Assembly (NCBI RefSeq): GCF_023935105.1
Contig: NZ_CP096040.1
Coordinates: 3,100,001 to 3,164,000, forward strand
Source: Caulobacter segnis
GTDB taxonomy: Bacteria; Pseudomonadota; Alphaproteobacteria; Caulobacterales; Caulobacteraceae
DNA: 64,000 nt
Direction of reading: 5' to 3'
Of this stretch, positions 35,509 through 44,459 are shown piece after piece (within the stretch, counting starts at the first letter, position 1; each line of letters starts with the position of its first letter). The position numbers were made by a program, and so were the translations under genes. The notes under the pieces are model-generated. The model worked only from the letters and a program-made list of their open reading frames with translations. It did no database searches and had not been told where the DNA came from.

Positions 35509-37032
35509 ATGGCGATCATCGACGCTCGGACTCTGCCCGATGCCAGCCGGATTGAGGCCGACCTGATCATCATCGGCGGCGGCATGGCCGGCATCGCCCT
35601 GGCCAAGGAACTGGCCGGCGGCCCTCTGAGGGTGACGATCCTGGAGAGCGGCGGGTTGGAGATCGACGCCGACAACCAAGCCCTCTACGCCGGCTTTGGC
35701 ATGCAGCGCGCGCCGGGCAATCCGGATCGGCCGTTCGACGACTATCCCGTCCAGTCGCGAGTCCGGGCCCTGGGCGGTTCGGGCATGGTCTGGGGCGGCA
35801 AGTGCGCGCCGCTTGACCCGGCGGACTTCGCCGAACGTCCCTGGATCCCGTACAGCGGCTGGCCCGTCACGCGCGCGCAGATGCAGCCATACTACGATCG
35901 GGCCTGCGACCTGCTGGAGATCCCGCGCTTCCCGCTGGACCGGCCCAGGCCATCCGGGCCCGAGCGCCAGCCCCTGGCGCTCGATCCCGCCGACGGCTTC
36001 TTCCCCGCGCCCCGCGAATTCTCCCGCTTCTCGGGCGGCGTGGACAAGACCGCCTTCGACGCCTTCCGCACCCAGTTCGCGGAAGTCCCGAACATCGCCG
36101 TCTATCTACACGCCAACGTCACGAGGATCCGGCGTGAAGGCCTTGAAATCGTTGGGCTGGATATCGCCTGCCTCAACGACCATCGCCACACCGCCCAGGC
36201 GGCGCGCTACGTCCTGGCGGTCGGCGGCATCGAGAACGCCCGCCTGCTGCTGGCCTCGGACAATCTGGGCAACGGCCACGACCTAGTCGGGCGCTTCTTC
36301 CAGGGTCACGTCACCTACTCCAATGACGGCGACGATCAGAACGAGGGCACGGCGATCGCGATCAGCCGCGCCACGCCGATGGACCTCTACGCTCCGGACA
36401 AGGGCCGGACCGCCCACTGCGTCATCGGCGCGGGCCTCCCGGCCCAGACGCGGATGAAGACCGGCAACTTCACCGCCACCCTGTTCCGGGTGAGGGCGTC
36501 GGAGCCTCAGACCCCAGTCGCCGCCGATACCGTGACGATTAGCAAGACGGTCGCGCGCCTCGCTCGCCAGGGTGACGGCCAGTTGCTCGGCTACTTCGCC
36601 ATGGCCGAGCATTTTCCCAATCCCGACAGCCGCGTGACGCTGGACTCCGACCAGAAGGACGCCTTGGGCATGCCGCGCGTGCGCCTGACCTGGGCCTATG
36701 GCGACAAGGACTACGTCGACCTGGAGCGCTCGGTCGCGGGCCTGGCCGACGCCCTTGGCGCGTCGGGCGAAGGCCGCCTGTGCTGGTCTCTGGAGCGGAG
36801 CAAGCTGCTGGGCGCCTGCAGCGCCTCGCGCCACCACATGGGGACGACGCGGATGCACGCCGATCCCGCGAAAGGCGTCGTCGACCCGGACCTGCGGCTG
36901 CACGAGGCCCGCAACCTCTATGTCACCGGCAGCTCGGTGTTCCCGACCTCGGGCATCGCCAATCCGACCCTGACCCTGTTGGCGCTGACCATTCGGCTGG
37001 CTGATCACCTGAAGCAAGAGACCGTGCGATGA
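35509..37032 (+). CDS. GMC-family FAD-dependent oxidoreductase
   Basis: A 507-residue flavoenzyme that oxidises alcohols or sugars. The FAD-binding motif is LIIIGGGMAGIALAKELAGG near residue 20. The GMC signatures include VRALGGSGMVWGGKCAPLDP and, at the C terminus, GSSVFPTSGIANPTLTLLAL, with the His in ASRHHMGTTRM. There is no signal peptide of its own. The next gene, overlapping by 4 nt, encodes a small Tat-signal protein that could be its export partner. Confidence 0.9.
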   Translation: MAIIDARTLPDASRIEADLIIIGGGMAGIALAKELAGGPLRVTILESGGLEIDADNQALYAGFGMQRAPGNPDRPFDDYPVQSRVRALGGSGMVWGGKCAPLDPADFAERPWIPYSGWPVTRAQMQPYYDRACDLLEIPRFPLDRPRPSGPERQPLALDPADGFFPAPREFSRFSGGVDKTAFDAFRTQFAEVPNIAVYLHANVTRIRREGLEIVGLDIACLNDHRHTAQAARYVLAVGGIENARLLLASDNLGNGHDLVGRFFQGHVTYSNDGDDQNEGTAIAISRATPMDLYAPDKGRTAHCVIGAGLPAQTRMKTGNFTATLFRVRASEPQTPVAADTVTISKTVARLARQGDGQLLGYFAMAEHFPNPDSRVTLDSDQKDALGMPRVRLTWAYGDKDYVDLERSVAGLADALGASGEGRLCWSLERSKLLGACSASRHHMGTTRMHADPAKGVVDPDLRLHEARNLYVTGSSVFPTSGIANPTLTLLALTIRLADHLKQETVR

Positions 37033-37358
37033 CCACCCGCCGCGACCTCCTGGCCGCCCTCGTGGCCTTGGCCGCCACGCCCGCCCTCGCCGCCACGCCG
37101 GACGCCCTGGCGGGTCTCGACCGCGCCGCCACCCGTCGTATCGGCGAGGCTTGGCGGACCCGAAATCCGAAGGCCACGGTCAGCCAGCTGACCACCCGCC
37201 TTTTCCCGAACGGCCGGGGCCGCGACGCCCTCGACCGACTGCGCGCGCTCGCGGCCGCCGACTTCCACCAAGGCGCGGTTTTCGTCCATCGCGGCTGGCG
37301 CCTGTCGGACACCGAAGGCGCGCTGTTCGCCCTGCTGTCACTGGAAGGTCAGCCGTAG
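37029..37358 (+). CDS. small exported protein with Tat-type signal, putative GMC oxidoreductase partner subunit
   Basis: A 109-residue protein opening MTTRRDLLAALVALAATPAL, with twin arginines, a hydrophobic core and an Ala-x-Ala cleavage site. The mature part is ~85 residues, ending SDTEGALFALLSLEGQP. It overlaps the GMC gene by ATGA. Known periplasmic sugar dehydrogenases (GMC type) use a small Tat-signal subunit to carry the flavoprotein through the Tat pore; this protein is shorter than those. The role is inferred from context. Confidence 0.75.
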   Translation: MTTRRDLLAALVALAATPALAATPDALAGLDRAATRRIGEAWRTRNPKATVSQLTTRLFPNGRGRDALDRLRALAAADFHQGAVFVHRGWRLSDTEGALFALLSLEGQP

Positions 37359-37408
37359 GAACCGCGTGACGCCCGACGGGTTGGCCTTGTCGTCAGAGGA
37401 GATCCGTC

Positions 37409-37729
37409 ATGCCCCAGGGCGACAAGAGCAAGTACACCGACAAGCAGGAGCGCAAGGCCGACCACATCGCCGAAGGCTACGAGGCCAAGGGTGTGTCGGA
37501 GACGGAGGCCGAACGGCGCGCCTGGGCCACCGTCAACAAGGACGACGGCGGCGGCAAGCAGCCCGGCGGCTCGGGTCGCGGCAAGCACACCGGCCATCCA
37601 GCGGCCCACAAGGGCGGCGAAAAAGGCGGCGAGGCCTCGGCCAGCCGCAGCGCGGCGGACCGCTCGGCCTCGGCCAAGAAGGCCGCCGCCACCCGCAAGC
37701 GCAACGCCGAGCATCACTCCCGCCACTGA
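37409..37729 (+). CDS. small basic hydrophilic protein ('plasmid stabilization protein' type)
   Basis: A 106-residue protein: MPQGDKSKYTDKQERKADHI, then AEGYEAKGVSETEAERRAWA, then a Gly/Lys/His-rich tail ending HHSRH. The N-terminal block is often annotated as plasmid stabilization protein in alphaproteobacteria, but no such function is established for this family. There is no toxin-antitoxin partner beside it. Confidence 0.75.
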   Translation: MPQGDKSKYTDKQERKADHIAEGYEAKGVSETEAERRAWATVNKDDGGGKQPGGSGRGKHTGHPAAHKGGEKGGEASASRSAADRSASAKKAAATRKRNAEHHSRH

Positions 37730-37741
37730 GGGCGAAAAGAC

Positions 37742-38212
37742 CTAGAGGGCGTGGCCGGTCGGCGCGGTGGCGGTGTCGACCCGCGTCCAGGTCTGCGACT
37801 TGCACAGGAAGTTGGGCAGCAGGCAGCCCTTGGCCTTCAGCGAGACACGGTCCAGCAGCTTGACCTGGCCCGAGAAGGTCATGTCCAAGTCCGGCACGAA
37901 GACGCGGCCCTTCCACTCGTTGGGATCCGTCGCGGAGAAGTCACGCAGCAGCTGCATGCCGACCAGATCCTGGTTGTTCTTCTTCTTCACGTCAGCCCGC
38001 GCGTCGGCATTGGCCCAGACGACATAGCCGCAGGTGCGGTTCTCGCAGGGCTTGATCTCGATGTGGACGCTGCCCTTGGGATTGCGCCACACGCCGTAGA
38101 TGTCGCCCGGCTTCGGCGGCGTGGCGTCGGCGGCCAGCGACGCGCTCGCCGCGCCCAAAAGCGCCAACACCGCTGCCGCCAGGGGCAGCCCGCCCGAAAT
38201 CCTTCGGCTCAT
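37742..38212 (-). CDS. exported DUF2147-family protein
   Basis: A 156-residue periplasmic protein. A signal peptide (SRRISGGLPLAAAVLALLG, ending ASLAAD) is followed by the family-typical DIYGVWRNPKGSVHIEIKPC and CGYVVWANADARADVKKKNN. Later LLDRVSLKAKGCLLPNFLCK carries the remaining Cys residues. The family's function is unknown. Start set at MSRRISGG because the upstream extension carries no recognisable sequence. Confidence 0.85.
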   Translation of the reverse strand: MSRRISGGLPLAAAVLALLGAASASLAADATPPKPGDIYGVWRNPKGSVHIEIKPCENRTCGYVVWANADARADVKKKNNQDLVGMQLLRDFSATDPNEWKGRVFVPDLDMTFSGQVKLLDRVSLKAKGCLLPNFLCKSQTWTRVDTATAPTGHAL

Positions 38213-38323
38213 AAAGGGCCCTCTTCCACTCATCGCGCGGCGCACGCCACCGAACGCGCTCAAGGCTAGACGTTCGAGGAGATCAGGTGAAGCCGTCAGA
38301 ATCGTGGCGAGCGGTGGAGCCGG

Positions 38324-39052
38324 TCAGTCGAGGGTCAGGCTCTCGACCGGCACAGTCAGCAGATACCCCTGCCCCCGCACCGTTCGAACCAGGCCCTCGC
38401 CCCCTTCGACCCGGGCGAGCTTGGCGCGCAGTCGGCTGACGATGACATTGATCTGGCGCTCGCCGTCCGAGCGATCGCCGGTCTTGGGATCCTGCAGCAG
38501 GCGAGCGCGCGGCACGATCTGCTGTGGGCTGGCCAGCAAGGCGCTGAGCAGAGTGAACTCGCCCGAGGACAGCTCGACGCTGCGGTCGTAGGGATCGAAA
38601 AGCTGTCGGGTGATGATGTTCAGCCGCCAGCCGTCGAAGCGATAGACGTTGGCGCGGTCGTCGTCGCGCTTGAGGCGCATTCCGGCCTGCCGCCGGCGCA
38701 GCACCGAGCGGATGCGGGCCAGCAGCTCGCGGGAGCGATAGGGCTTGGCCACATAGTCGTCGGCGCCGATCTCAAGCCCGACCACCACGTCGCTCTCGTC
38801 GGCCATGGCGCTGACCACGATCACGCCGGGCTGGGGCTGATGGCTGCGCAGGCGATTGCACACCGAGAAGCCGCCCTCGCCGGGCAGCATGATGTCCAGC
38901 ACGACCGCGTCGATCGGAACCGTGGTCAGGATCCTGTCCATCTGGCGCGCCGACGACGCCGTGACGACCTCGTACTCGTGCCTGCACAGCAGGTCGTACA
39001 TTTGCGATCGCGCGGCCTGGTCCGCGTCGAGAAGTAGGATCCTTTGCCGCAC
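38324..39052 (-). CDS. OmpR-family DNA-binding response regulator (orphan)
   Basis: A 242-residue regulator. The receiver domain shows ILLLDADQAARSQMYD at the start. The phospho-acceptor Asp lies in AVVLDIMLPGEGGFSV and the Lys in GADDYVAKPYRSRELL. A winged-helix output domain follows (LSSGEFTLLSALLASPQQIV, RTVRGQGYLLTVPVE). GTG at 39052 is chosen because AAGGAG lies eight bases upstream. No histidine kinase gene is adjacent. Confidence 0.93.
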   Translation of the reverse strand: MRQRILLLDADQAARSQMYDLLCRHEYEVVTASSARQMDRILTTVPIDAVVLDIMLPGEGGFSVCNRLRSHQPQPGVIVVSAMADESDVVVGLEIGADDYVAKPYRSRELLARIRSVLRRRQAGMRLKRDDDRANVYRFDGWRLNIITRQLFDPYDRSVELSSGEFTLLSALLASPQQIVPRARLLQDPKTGDRSDGERQINVIVSRLRAKLARVEGGEGLVRTVRGQGYLLTVPVESLTLD

Positions 39053-39144
39053 GCCCGTTACTCCTTCTGGCACGGGTAAGGCTTAGCTGGGCGGGGCGGC
39101 GAAATTACCTTCTGTTTGTATTGCTACATTCGCGATCAAGGCGC

Positions 39145-39169
39145 GATTGTGGCGGAATTCGCCACAATC
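39145..39169 (-). other. 9-bp-stem hairpin downstream of the autotransporter gene
   Basis: GATTGTGGC (39145-39153) and GCCACAATC (39161-39169) pair perfectly across a 7-nt loop. It lies 21 bp after the autotransporter stop and upstream of the response-regulator gene. It lacks a T-run. It could be a 3' stabilising or termination structure. Confidence 0.5.
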
Positions 39170-39189
39170 CTGACCCGTGTTCTCCGGGG

Positions 39190-42100
39190 CTAGAACATCG
39201 ACCGGCCCGAGAAGCGCATGTAGTAGCGGGTCTGCTTCTTGGCCGCTTCCGCCCCGCCCTCCAGGGCCAGGTACGACATGGTCGAGCCCGCGCGGATGGC
39301 GAAGCCCAGGGTCGGCGCGCCCTTCTTGTCGGTCACCGAGGTTAGGGTGAACGATTCGCCGCTCCGGAAGCGGGCCACGGTGTCATCGATATTGCCCGAA
39401 AGCGTCTTGCGGTAGCCGATGCGGATCTCGGGCCGCCACCAGACCGCCTCGCCGAATTGCGCGCCCAGGACCAGGCCTATATCGCCGCTGAGGTTGCTGA
39501 AGCTGCGCGCGTCGCGGATCAGGTCGAAGCCGTCGCCGCCGCCCGTCTCGCTGCGCTTGCCCTCGGAGAAATAGACGTAGTCGAGGCGGCTTTCCGGTCG
39601 GACGAAATAGCGGCCCAGCTTCTGCTCGTAGGCGATGCCGGCGAAGGCGTTGGCCATGGCGCCGTTCCAGTGAGCGACATTGGTGGCCGAGGCGTCGGCC
39701 TCGCCGTCGCCGTCGACGTCCTCGCTGTAGAAGCTGCGGTCGCCGGTCAGCCAGCCGTAGCCCGCCCCGCCACCCAGATTGAAGCGCCAGCCGCCGACCG
39801 AACGGCGCCAGTATAGCCCGGCCTGGACCATCGTATTGACCGTGCGCTCGCCGGCCTTGGCGGTGGTGTCGTGCTCCTCGATATTGACCATGGCCAGGGT
39901 CACGCCTAGCGCGCCGCCTGCGTCGCCCATCGCCTCATAGCCGGCCACGAAGCCCAGGGCCTGGGTGTCCGAACCCTGGTCCGAGCCGTCCTCACGCCGG
40001 ATCATGGTGTTGATCTGCTGGACCCAGACGCTGTCGGGGCCGTAGCGCTCGCCCTGGTCGGGGCGGATCATGGTGGCGGCCGAGATCTGCTGGTTCACCG
40101 CCTGCAGGGCCGAGAACATGCCCAGGCCCTGGTCGGGCAGCATCTGGCTGTAGAGGTTGTAGAAACCGTCGCGAGTGCTCTGGTTGAGGAAGGCGCCGGC
40201 GATGTCGTCGTTCTTGGACAAGGCCGCGAACACCGCGTCGTACGCGGCGGCCTGATTGGTCGTCATGCCGGCCTCGCTGGCCGTACGGCGTCGGACGTCG
40301 ATGTTGACGCTATTACCTGACTGGTAGGCGCTGGCGACATAGAGGTACGGCGCGTCGCCCAGCAGGTCCTGGCTGATGTCGCCGGCGGTCAGGGTTCCGG
40401 CCCGGATGACCTCGAAGGTCGAGGCCGTGGTCAGCAGGTTGTTGAGCACAAGGCCCAGATTGGTCCCGGTCGCGAGGGTCGCGGTGTCGGCGACGATGCG
40501 CGTCCAGGTCCCCGCGGTCGGATCGACGCTGAAGATCAGCTTGCTGCTGGACCCGAGGGTCAGGTTGGTGACCTTCAGGTCGTTGGTGTTGGTCAGGCCC
40601 AGGACGCCGTCGCCGATCGTGATGTTTAGACGCCCATCAGTGTCGGACAGGCCCGTCAGCACGTAGCCGCCGCCGTCGATCGTCAGGTTGTCGGCGCCGT
40701 CGCCGAACGAGATGTCGCCGATCACCGTGCCGTTCAGGACGTTCAGGGTGTCGTCGCCCGAGCCGAAGCGGATCTTGCCGATGATCGCCGGCTCGTCGGC
40801 GTCGTCCACGCCATCGCCGTCCGTGTCGGTGTCGGCCACGCCGTCGTCTCCATCGTCGCCGTCGTTGACGCCGGTCTGGGTGATGGTCACGCCCGTGGTG
40901 TTCTTCGAGACGTCGATGGCGATCGACTTGCCGGTGATCGTCTCGTTGGAAGCGTCCGTATCGTCGTCGTCGTCGGTGGCCACGACATAGGCGGCGATCG
41001 TCCGGGTGTTGTTGATGGTCGTCAGCGTGCCGGAGTTGTCCAGGATCGCGTAGGACGTGCCCTTCTCGCCTGACACCGTGGCGCTGATCACCCCGTCGTT
41101 GTTGAGCACGCTGGTCGCCGCGCCGGAGTCGATGACCAGGGCTCGCGCCGAGTAGTCGCCCTCGGAGATGGTCGTGGCGCTGATCGTCCCCGCGTTCCAG
41201 ATCGTGTCGGCGATCGCGCCGGCCTTCAGCCGCAGGGCGTTGGTCTGGGCCTCATAGGCCGAGGCGCCGACCGAGCCGGAAATTCGGATGCCGTTGGTGA
41301 TCAGGGTCTCATAGCCGGCGTCGCCGCCGATCTGAACGCCCGTGGTCTCGACGCCGTCATAGACGCTGGCGGCGCTGACCGAGCCTCTGATGATCAGGCC
41401 ATAGGCGTCGTCGCCCGTCCCGACCGCGCCGATCGTGACGGTGTTGCTGTTCGAGCCGATCTTCAGCGCCGGCGCGCCGCCGTAGACGCTGATCGAAGCC
41501 GAACCTTCCGAGCTGTCGGTGACCCCGTCGCCGTCCTCGTCGTCGCTGGTGTCGTCGTTGGTGTCGGTCGGCGGCGTGTCCAGCAGCACCCCGCCCGTGA
41601 CGTTGGCCGCGATGTTCACCCCGCCGCCGCCTTCCAGCATGTCGTCGGCGTCCAGCAGCGCCCGGTCGTCCGGATCGCTGTAGCGCGAGGTGACGCGGTA
41701 GCCGCTGGAATAGACCGAGCCTTGCAGGACGAAGGCGCCGTCGATGGCGGAATCGACCGCCACGCCGACCGAGCCTTCGCCGGTCACGCTGGTCGAGCCC
41801 TCGATCTGGACCTTGCCGGTCACCGGCGCGGCGATGTGGATCCCGTAGCCGCGGTCGCCGGTGACGCTGATCGATCCCGAATGGACCAGATTGCCGACCA
41901 GGGGGACCTCGACGCTGATGCCCGCCGAATCCATGCCCTCGATGGTGATCGTGCCGGAATTGGTGATCGTGCCAGTGAAGGCGTCGGTTCCGGTGACGCG
42001 GATGCCGTAGCGTCGATAGCCCTTGGCGAAGAGGCCGTCATAGTCGCCGTCGTCGTCGCTGTCCTCGTAGTCGTAGTCTTCGGTCAGGCTGATCGTGCCT

Positions 42101-42414
42101 TCACTGGTGACCGTTCCGGTGTGCCCGCCGAGCACCAGGACGCCCACCGAATCGTCGACATCGACGCTGGCCAGGCCGCCGTTCATGGTGACGGTGTTGT
42201 CGCTGTTCAGCGTGACGATCGCCCCGGACGCGCTCAGGGTTATGACCCCGTCCTCGGTGACCTTGACGTCGTCGGCGCTTCCGCCGTTCGGGCTGGCGGT
42301 GGTGATCGCCGTGGTTCGCGAGCTGCTGGTGACCTCGACCTCCGCGAAGGCGTAGCCAGCGTAGAGGAGCATCGGAGCGGCGGCGGCCGTGGCGACGAGG
42401 AACTTGCGCGGCAT
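39190..42414 (-). CDS. outer-membrane autotransporter with Asp-rich calcium-type segments
   Basis: A 1074-residue type V secreted protein. A signal peptide ends GYAFAEVEV. The passenger is a Ser/Thr/Gly-rich beta-helix-like region of repeated short strands (TITNSGTITIEGMDSAGISV). Inserted Asp-rich stretches carry DxDGDG motifs (DEDGDGVTDSSEG near 41530, DTDGDGVDDADE near 40820). The C-terminal ~270 residues form the autotransporter barrel, ending YYMRFSGRSMF with terminal Phe. A further DVDGDGEADASAT lies in a barrel loop. I see no cysteine. It is probably an adhesin or surface-layer-like protein. Confidence 0.9.
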   Translation of the reverse strand: MPRKFLVATAAAAPMLLYAGYAFAEVEVTSSSRTTAITTASPNGGSADDVKVTEDGVITLSASGAIVTLNSDNTVTMNGGLASVDVDDSVGVLVLGGHTGTVTSEGTISLTEDYDYEDSDDDGDYDGLFAKGYRRYGIRVTGTDAFTGTITNSGTITIEGMDSAGISVEVPLVGNLVHSGSISVTGDRGYGIHIAAPVTGKVQIEGSTSVTGEGSVGVAVDSAIDGAFVLQGSVYSSGYRVTSRYSDPDDRALLDADDMLEGGGGVNIAANVTGGVLLDTPPTDTNDDTSDDEDGDGVTDSSEGSASISVYGGAPALKIGSNSNTVTIGAVGTGDDAYGLIIRGSVSAASVYDGVETTGVQIGGDAGYETLITNGIRISGSVGASAYEAQTNALRLKAGAIADTIWNAGTISATTISEGDYSARALVIDSGAATSVLNNDGVISATVSGEKGTSYAILDNSGTLTTINNTRTIAAYVVATDDDDDTDASNETITGKSIAIDVSKNTTGVTITQTGVNDGDDGDDGVADTDTDGDGVDDADEPAIIGKIRFGSGDDTLNVLNGTVIGDISFGDGADNLTIDGGGYVLTGLSDTDGRLNITIGDGVLGLTNTNDLKVTNLTLGSSSKLIFSVDPTAGTWTRIVADTATLATGTNLGLVLNNLLTTASTFEVIRAGTLTAGDISQDLLGDAPYLYVASAYQSGNSVNIDVRRRTASEAGMTTNQAAAYDAVFAALSKNDDIAGAFLNQSTRDGFYNLYSQMLPDQGLGMFSALQAVNQQISAATMIRPDQGERYGPDSVWVQQINTMIRREDGSDQGSDTQALGFVAGYEAMGDAGGALGVTLAMVNIEEHDTTAKAGERTVNTMVQAGLYWRRSVGGWRFNLGGGAGYGWLTGDRSFYSEDVDGDGEADASATNVAHWNGAMANAFAGIAYEQKLGRYFVRPESRLDYVYFSEGKRSETGGGDGFDLIRDARSFSNLSGDIGLVLGAQFGEAVWWRPEIRIGYRKTLSGNIDDTVARFRSGESFTLTSVTDKKGAPTLGFAIRAGSTMSYLALEGGAEAAKKQTRYYMRFSGRSMF

Positions 42415-42565
42415 AGGGGACCTTCGAGGACAATCCCCGCAGCCCTAGCGAGCCCGCTTGGCCGCCGCGTGGCTGGCTTGTTTCCCGTCCGCCGCGCCGC
42501 GCAACCTGACGCAGCCTTGCGAGATCTTCCGTTATGTTCGGAGACATTCGATCGCCCCAAAGCAA

Positions 42566-42596
42566 GAAGCCCCCGCCTTTCCGGGGCGAGGGCTTC
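42566..42596 (-). terminator. intrinsic terminator of the receptor-peptidase-amidohydrolase operon
   Basis: GAAGCCC...GGGCTTC forms an outer 7-bp stem, extended inward by CGCC/GGCG across one C-A mismatch. On the minus strand it is followed by TTGCTTT. It lies ~26 bp after the stop at 42622. Confidence 0.7.
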
Positions 42597-42621
42597 AGAC
42601 TATCCGACGAGGCGGAAAGGC

Positions 42622-44433
42622 TCAGTAGAAGGTCACGTCGTCCAGCTCGAACCACAGCTTGCGGCCAGCGGGACGCGAGCCCGAGACGCCCACTTCCAGG
42701 AGGTCCGTCCCGGTCCAGGCGCCCTCGCCTCGGCCCGATCGCTTGAAGTCGGCGAACGGCACCGTGACCTTGCCCCAGGTCTTGTCGGCCGAGACCTTGG
42801 CGACCCATGAGCCAGAGACACTGTTGATCGTCACGATGTAAGGGCCGCCGTCGCCGCGCAGGTCGAAGGTCACGCCCTTGAACGCCGAGGCGTCGACGGG
42901 TTCGACCGAACCTCGGCTCAGCGGCAGCAGGACGCCGGCGTCCGGCTCGGCCTTCTGGGCCATCTTGGCCGCCACGCTCAGCACGTGGTCGCCGTCGCCC
43001 TTGTCGATCGTCTGCAGCACCTCGACGCTGCGGTCGCGGCCGCCGTCGAAGTCGCTGAGGCGCAGGGTGTCCAGGCTGGTCCGGCCGTCGGCGCGTTCGA
43101 AGTCGTCGACCAGCGGACCCTTGGCCTTCAGGGTCGGCATGGTCGGCTGGTCGTTGGCGGGCGAGCGCGTCGAGCCGGGCCCGAACACCGCCTTGCCGTC
43201 GATGAACACGCGGTCGACCTTGCGGATGTCGGTGATGGTCGTCCACGGCTGGCCGGCGATCAGCACGAAGTCGGCGCGCTTGCCCTTCTCCAGCGTGCCG
43301 CGATCGGCCAGCAGGTTCATGGCGCGGGCGCTGGTGGCCGTGCCGGCGATCAAGGCTTCCGACGGGGTCAAGCCGGCTTGGACCAGCAGCTCCATCTCCC
43401 GCAGCGTCGAGGCGCCGTGCGGCGTGCCGGGCATGCCGGCGTCGGTGCCCAGGGCGATCGGCACGCCGGCGTCCTTGAGCGTCTTCACGTTGGCCAGGGC
43501 GTAGCCGAACTTCTGGACCGCAAGCTTGGCGCGCGGGCTGTTCGGGTCGGCCGGCGGCTTCTGGCCGGGCTTGACCGGTTCGTAGACCGCCAGGGTTGGG
43601 GCGTAGTAGGTGCCGTTAGCCTTCAGCTTGGCGACGGTCTCGGCGTCGATCGGCTGGTCCTGCAGGCTGTGGGCGATGATGTCGACGCCGCTGTCGGCCG
43701 CGACGGCGCCGCGCTCGACCGTGACGGTGTGCGACAGGACCTTGAGGTTCAGCTTGTGGGCCGAGTCCGTCAGGGCCTTCAGCGTCCAGCCGTCCATGCT
43801 GGTGTTGTCCGGGGCCGCGCCATAGCGCCAGCCGTCGGTGAAGGCCTTGATGGCGTCGGGCTTGTACGGGGCCAGGCCCTCGATGGCGGCCTTGGCCGCT
43901 TCGGGGGTGTCGACCCAGCGGGTGGTCGCCTCGTCGGCCCAGTCGGCGCCGTGGCCGCCCGGCGTGCTGACCCGGGCCACGAAGTTGACGTGCGGCGTGG
44001 TCAGGGTCGACAGCCACTGACGGCGCGGCGCGAAGGACTCCGGCTGCTGGTGGAAGTCGTTCACCGTCGTCACGCCCGAGGCGACATAGGCGTCGGCGAT
44101 CTTCGGCGTGATGGCCGGCGCGCCGGCGGGGGTCCAGTGGGTGTGGACGTCGAAGAAGCCGGGCGTCACCGCCTCGCCCTTGGCGTCGACGACCCGAGCG
44201 CCCCTCGGCGCCTTCACGCCAGGGCCGACGTCGACGATGCGGCCGTCCTGAACCACCAGGGTCCCCTTGTAGGGCGCGGCGCCCGTGCCGTCGAAGATCT
44301 GGGCGTTGACGATCGCCAGGGCCGGCGTCGCGGCCTGGGCGGCGGCCATCGGCAGTAGGACGCCGGCGGCGGCGATCAGCGCGCCTCGGGAGCAGGCCTT
44401 GAACAGCCGGGACGTCGTGGGGGGAGCGGTCAT
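42622..44433 (-). CDS. exported amidohydrolase with C-terminal CIA30-like domain
   Basis: A 603-residue protein. A signal sequence (ALIAAAGVLLPMAAAQAAT) precedes the amidohydrolase fold, with metal ligands in PGFFDVHTHWTPAGAP and LSHTVTVERG and the late Asp in ALGTDAGMPGTPHG. After about residue 440 comes a separate beta domain resembling complex I intermediate-associated protein 30 (DDFERADGRTSLDTL, WFELDDVTFY end). Relatives act on dipeptides. The start at 44433 has AAGGAAA; an ATG at 44460 overlaps the preceding stop (TAATG) and is an alternative. Confidence 0.88.
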   Translation of the reverse strand: MTAPPTTSRLFKACSRGALIAAAGVLLPMAAAQAATPALAIVNAQIFDGTGAAPYKGTLVVQDGRIVDVGPGVKAPRGARVVDAKGEAVTPGFFDVHTHWTPAGAPAITPKIADAYVASGVTTVNDFHQQPESFAPRRQWLSTLTTPHVNFVARVSTPGGHGADWADEATTRWVDTPEAAKAAIEGLAPYKPDAIKAFTDGWRYGAAPDNTSMDGWTLKALTDSAHKLNLKVLSHTVTVERGAVAADSGVDIIAHSLQDQPIDAETVAKLKANGTYYAPTLAVYEPVKPGQKPPADPNSPRAKLAVQKFGYALANVKTLKDAGVPIALGTDAGMPGTPHGASTLREMELLVQAGLTPSEALIAGTATSARAMNLLADRGTLEKGKRADFVLIAGQPWTTITDIRKVDRVFIDGKAVFGPGSTRSPANDQPTMPTLKAKGPLVDDFERADGRTSLDTLRLSDFDGGRDRSVEVLQTIDKGDGDHVLSVAAKMAQKAEPDAGVLLPLSRGSVEPVDASAFKGVTFDLRGDGGPYIVTINSVSGSWVAKVSADKTWGKVTVPFADFKRSGRGEGAWTGTDLLEVGVSGSRPAGRKLWFELDDVTFY

Positions 44434-44459
44434 GAGACGCTTTCCTTCTTGGATACGCA

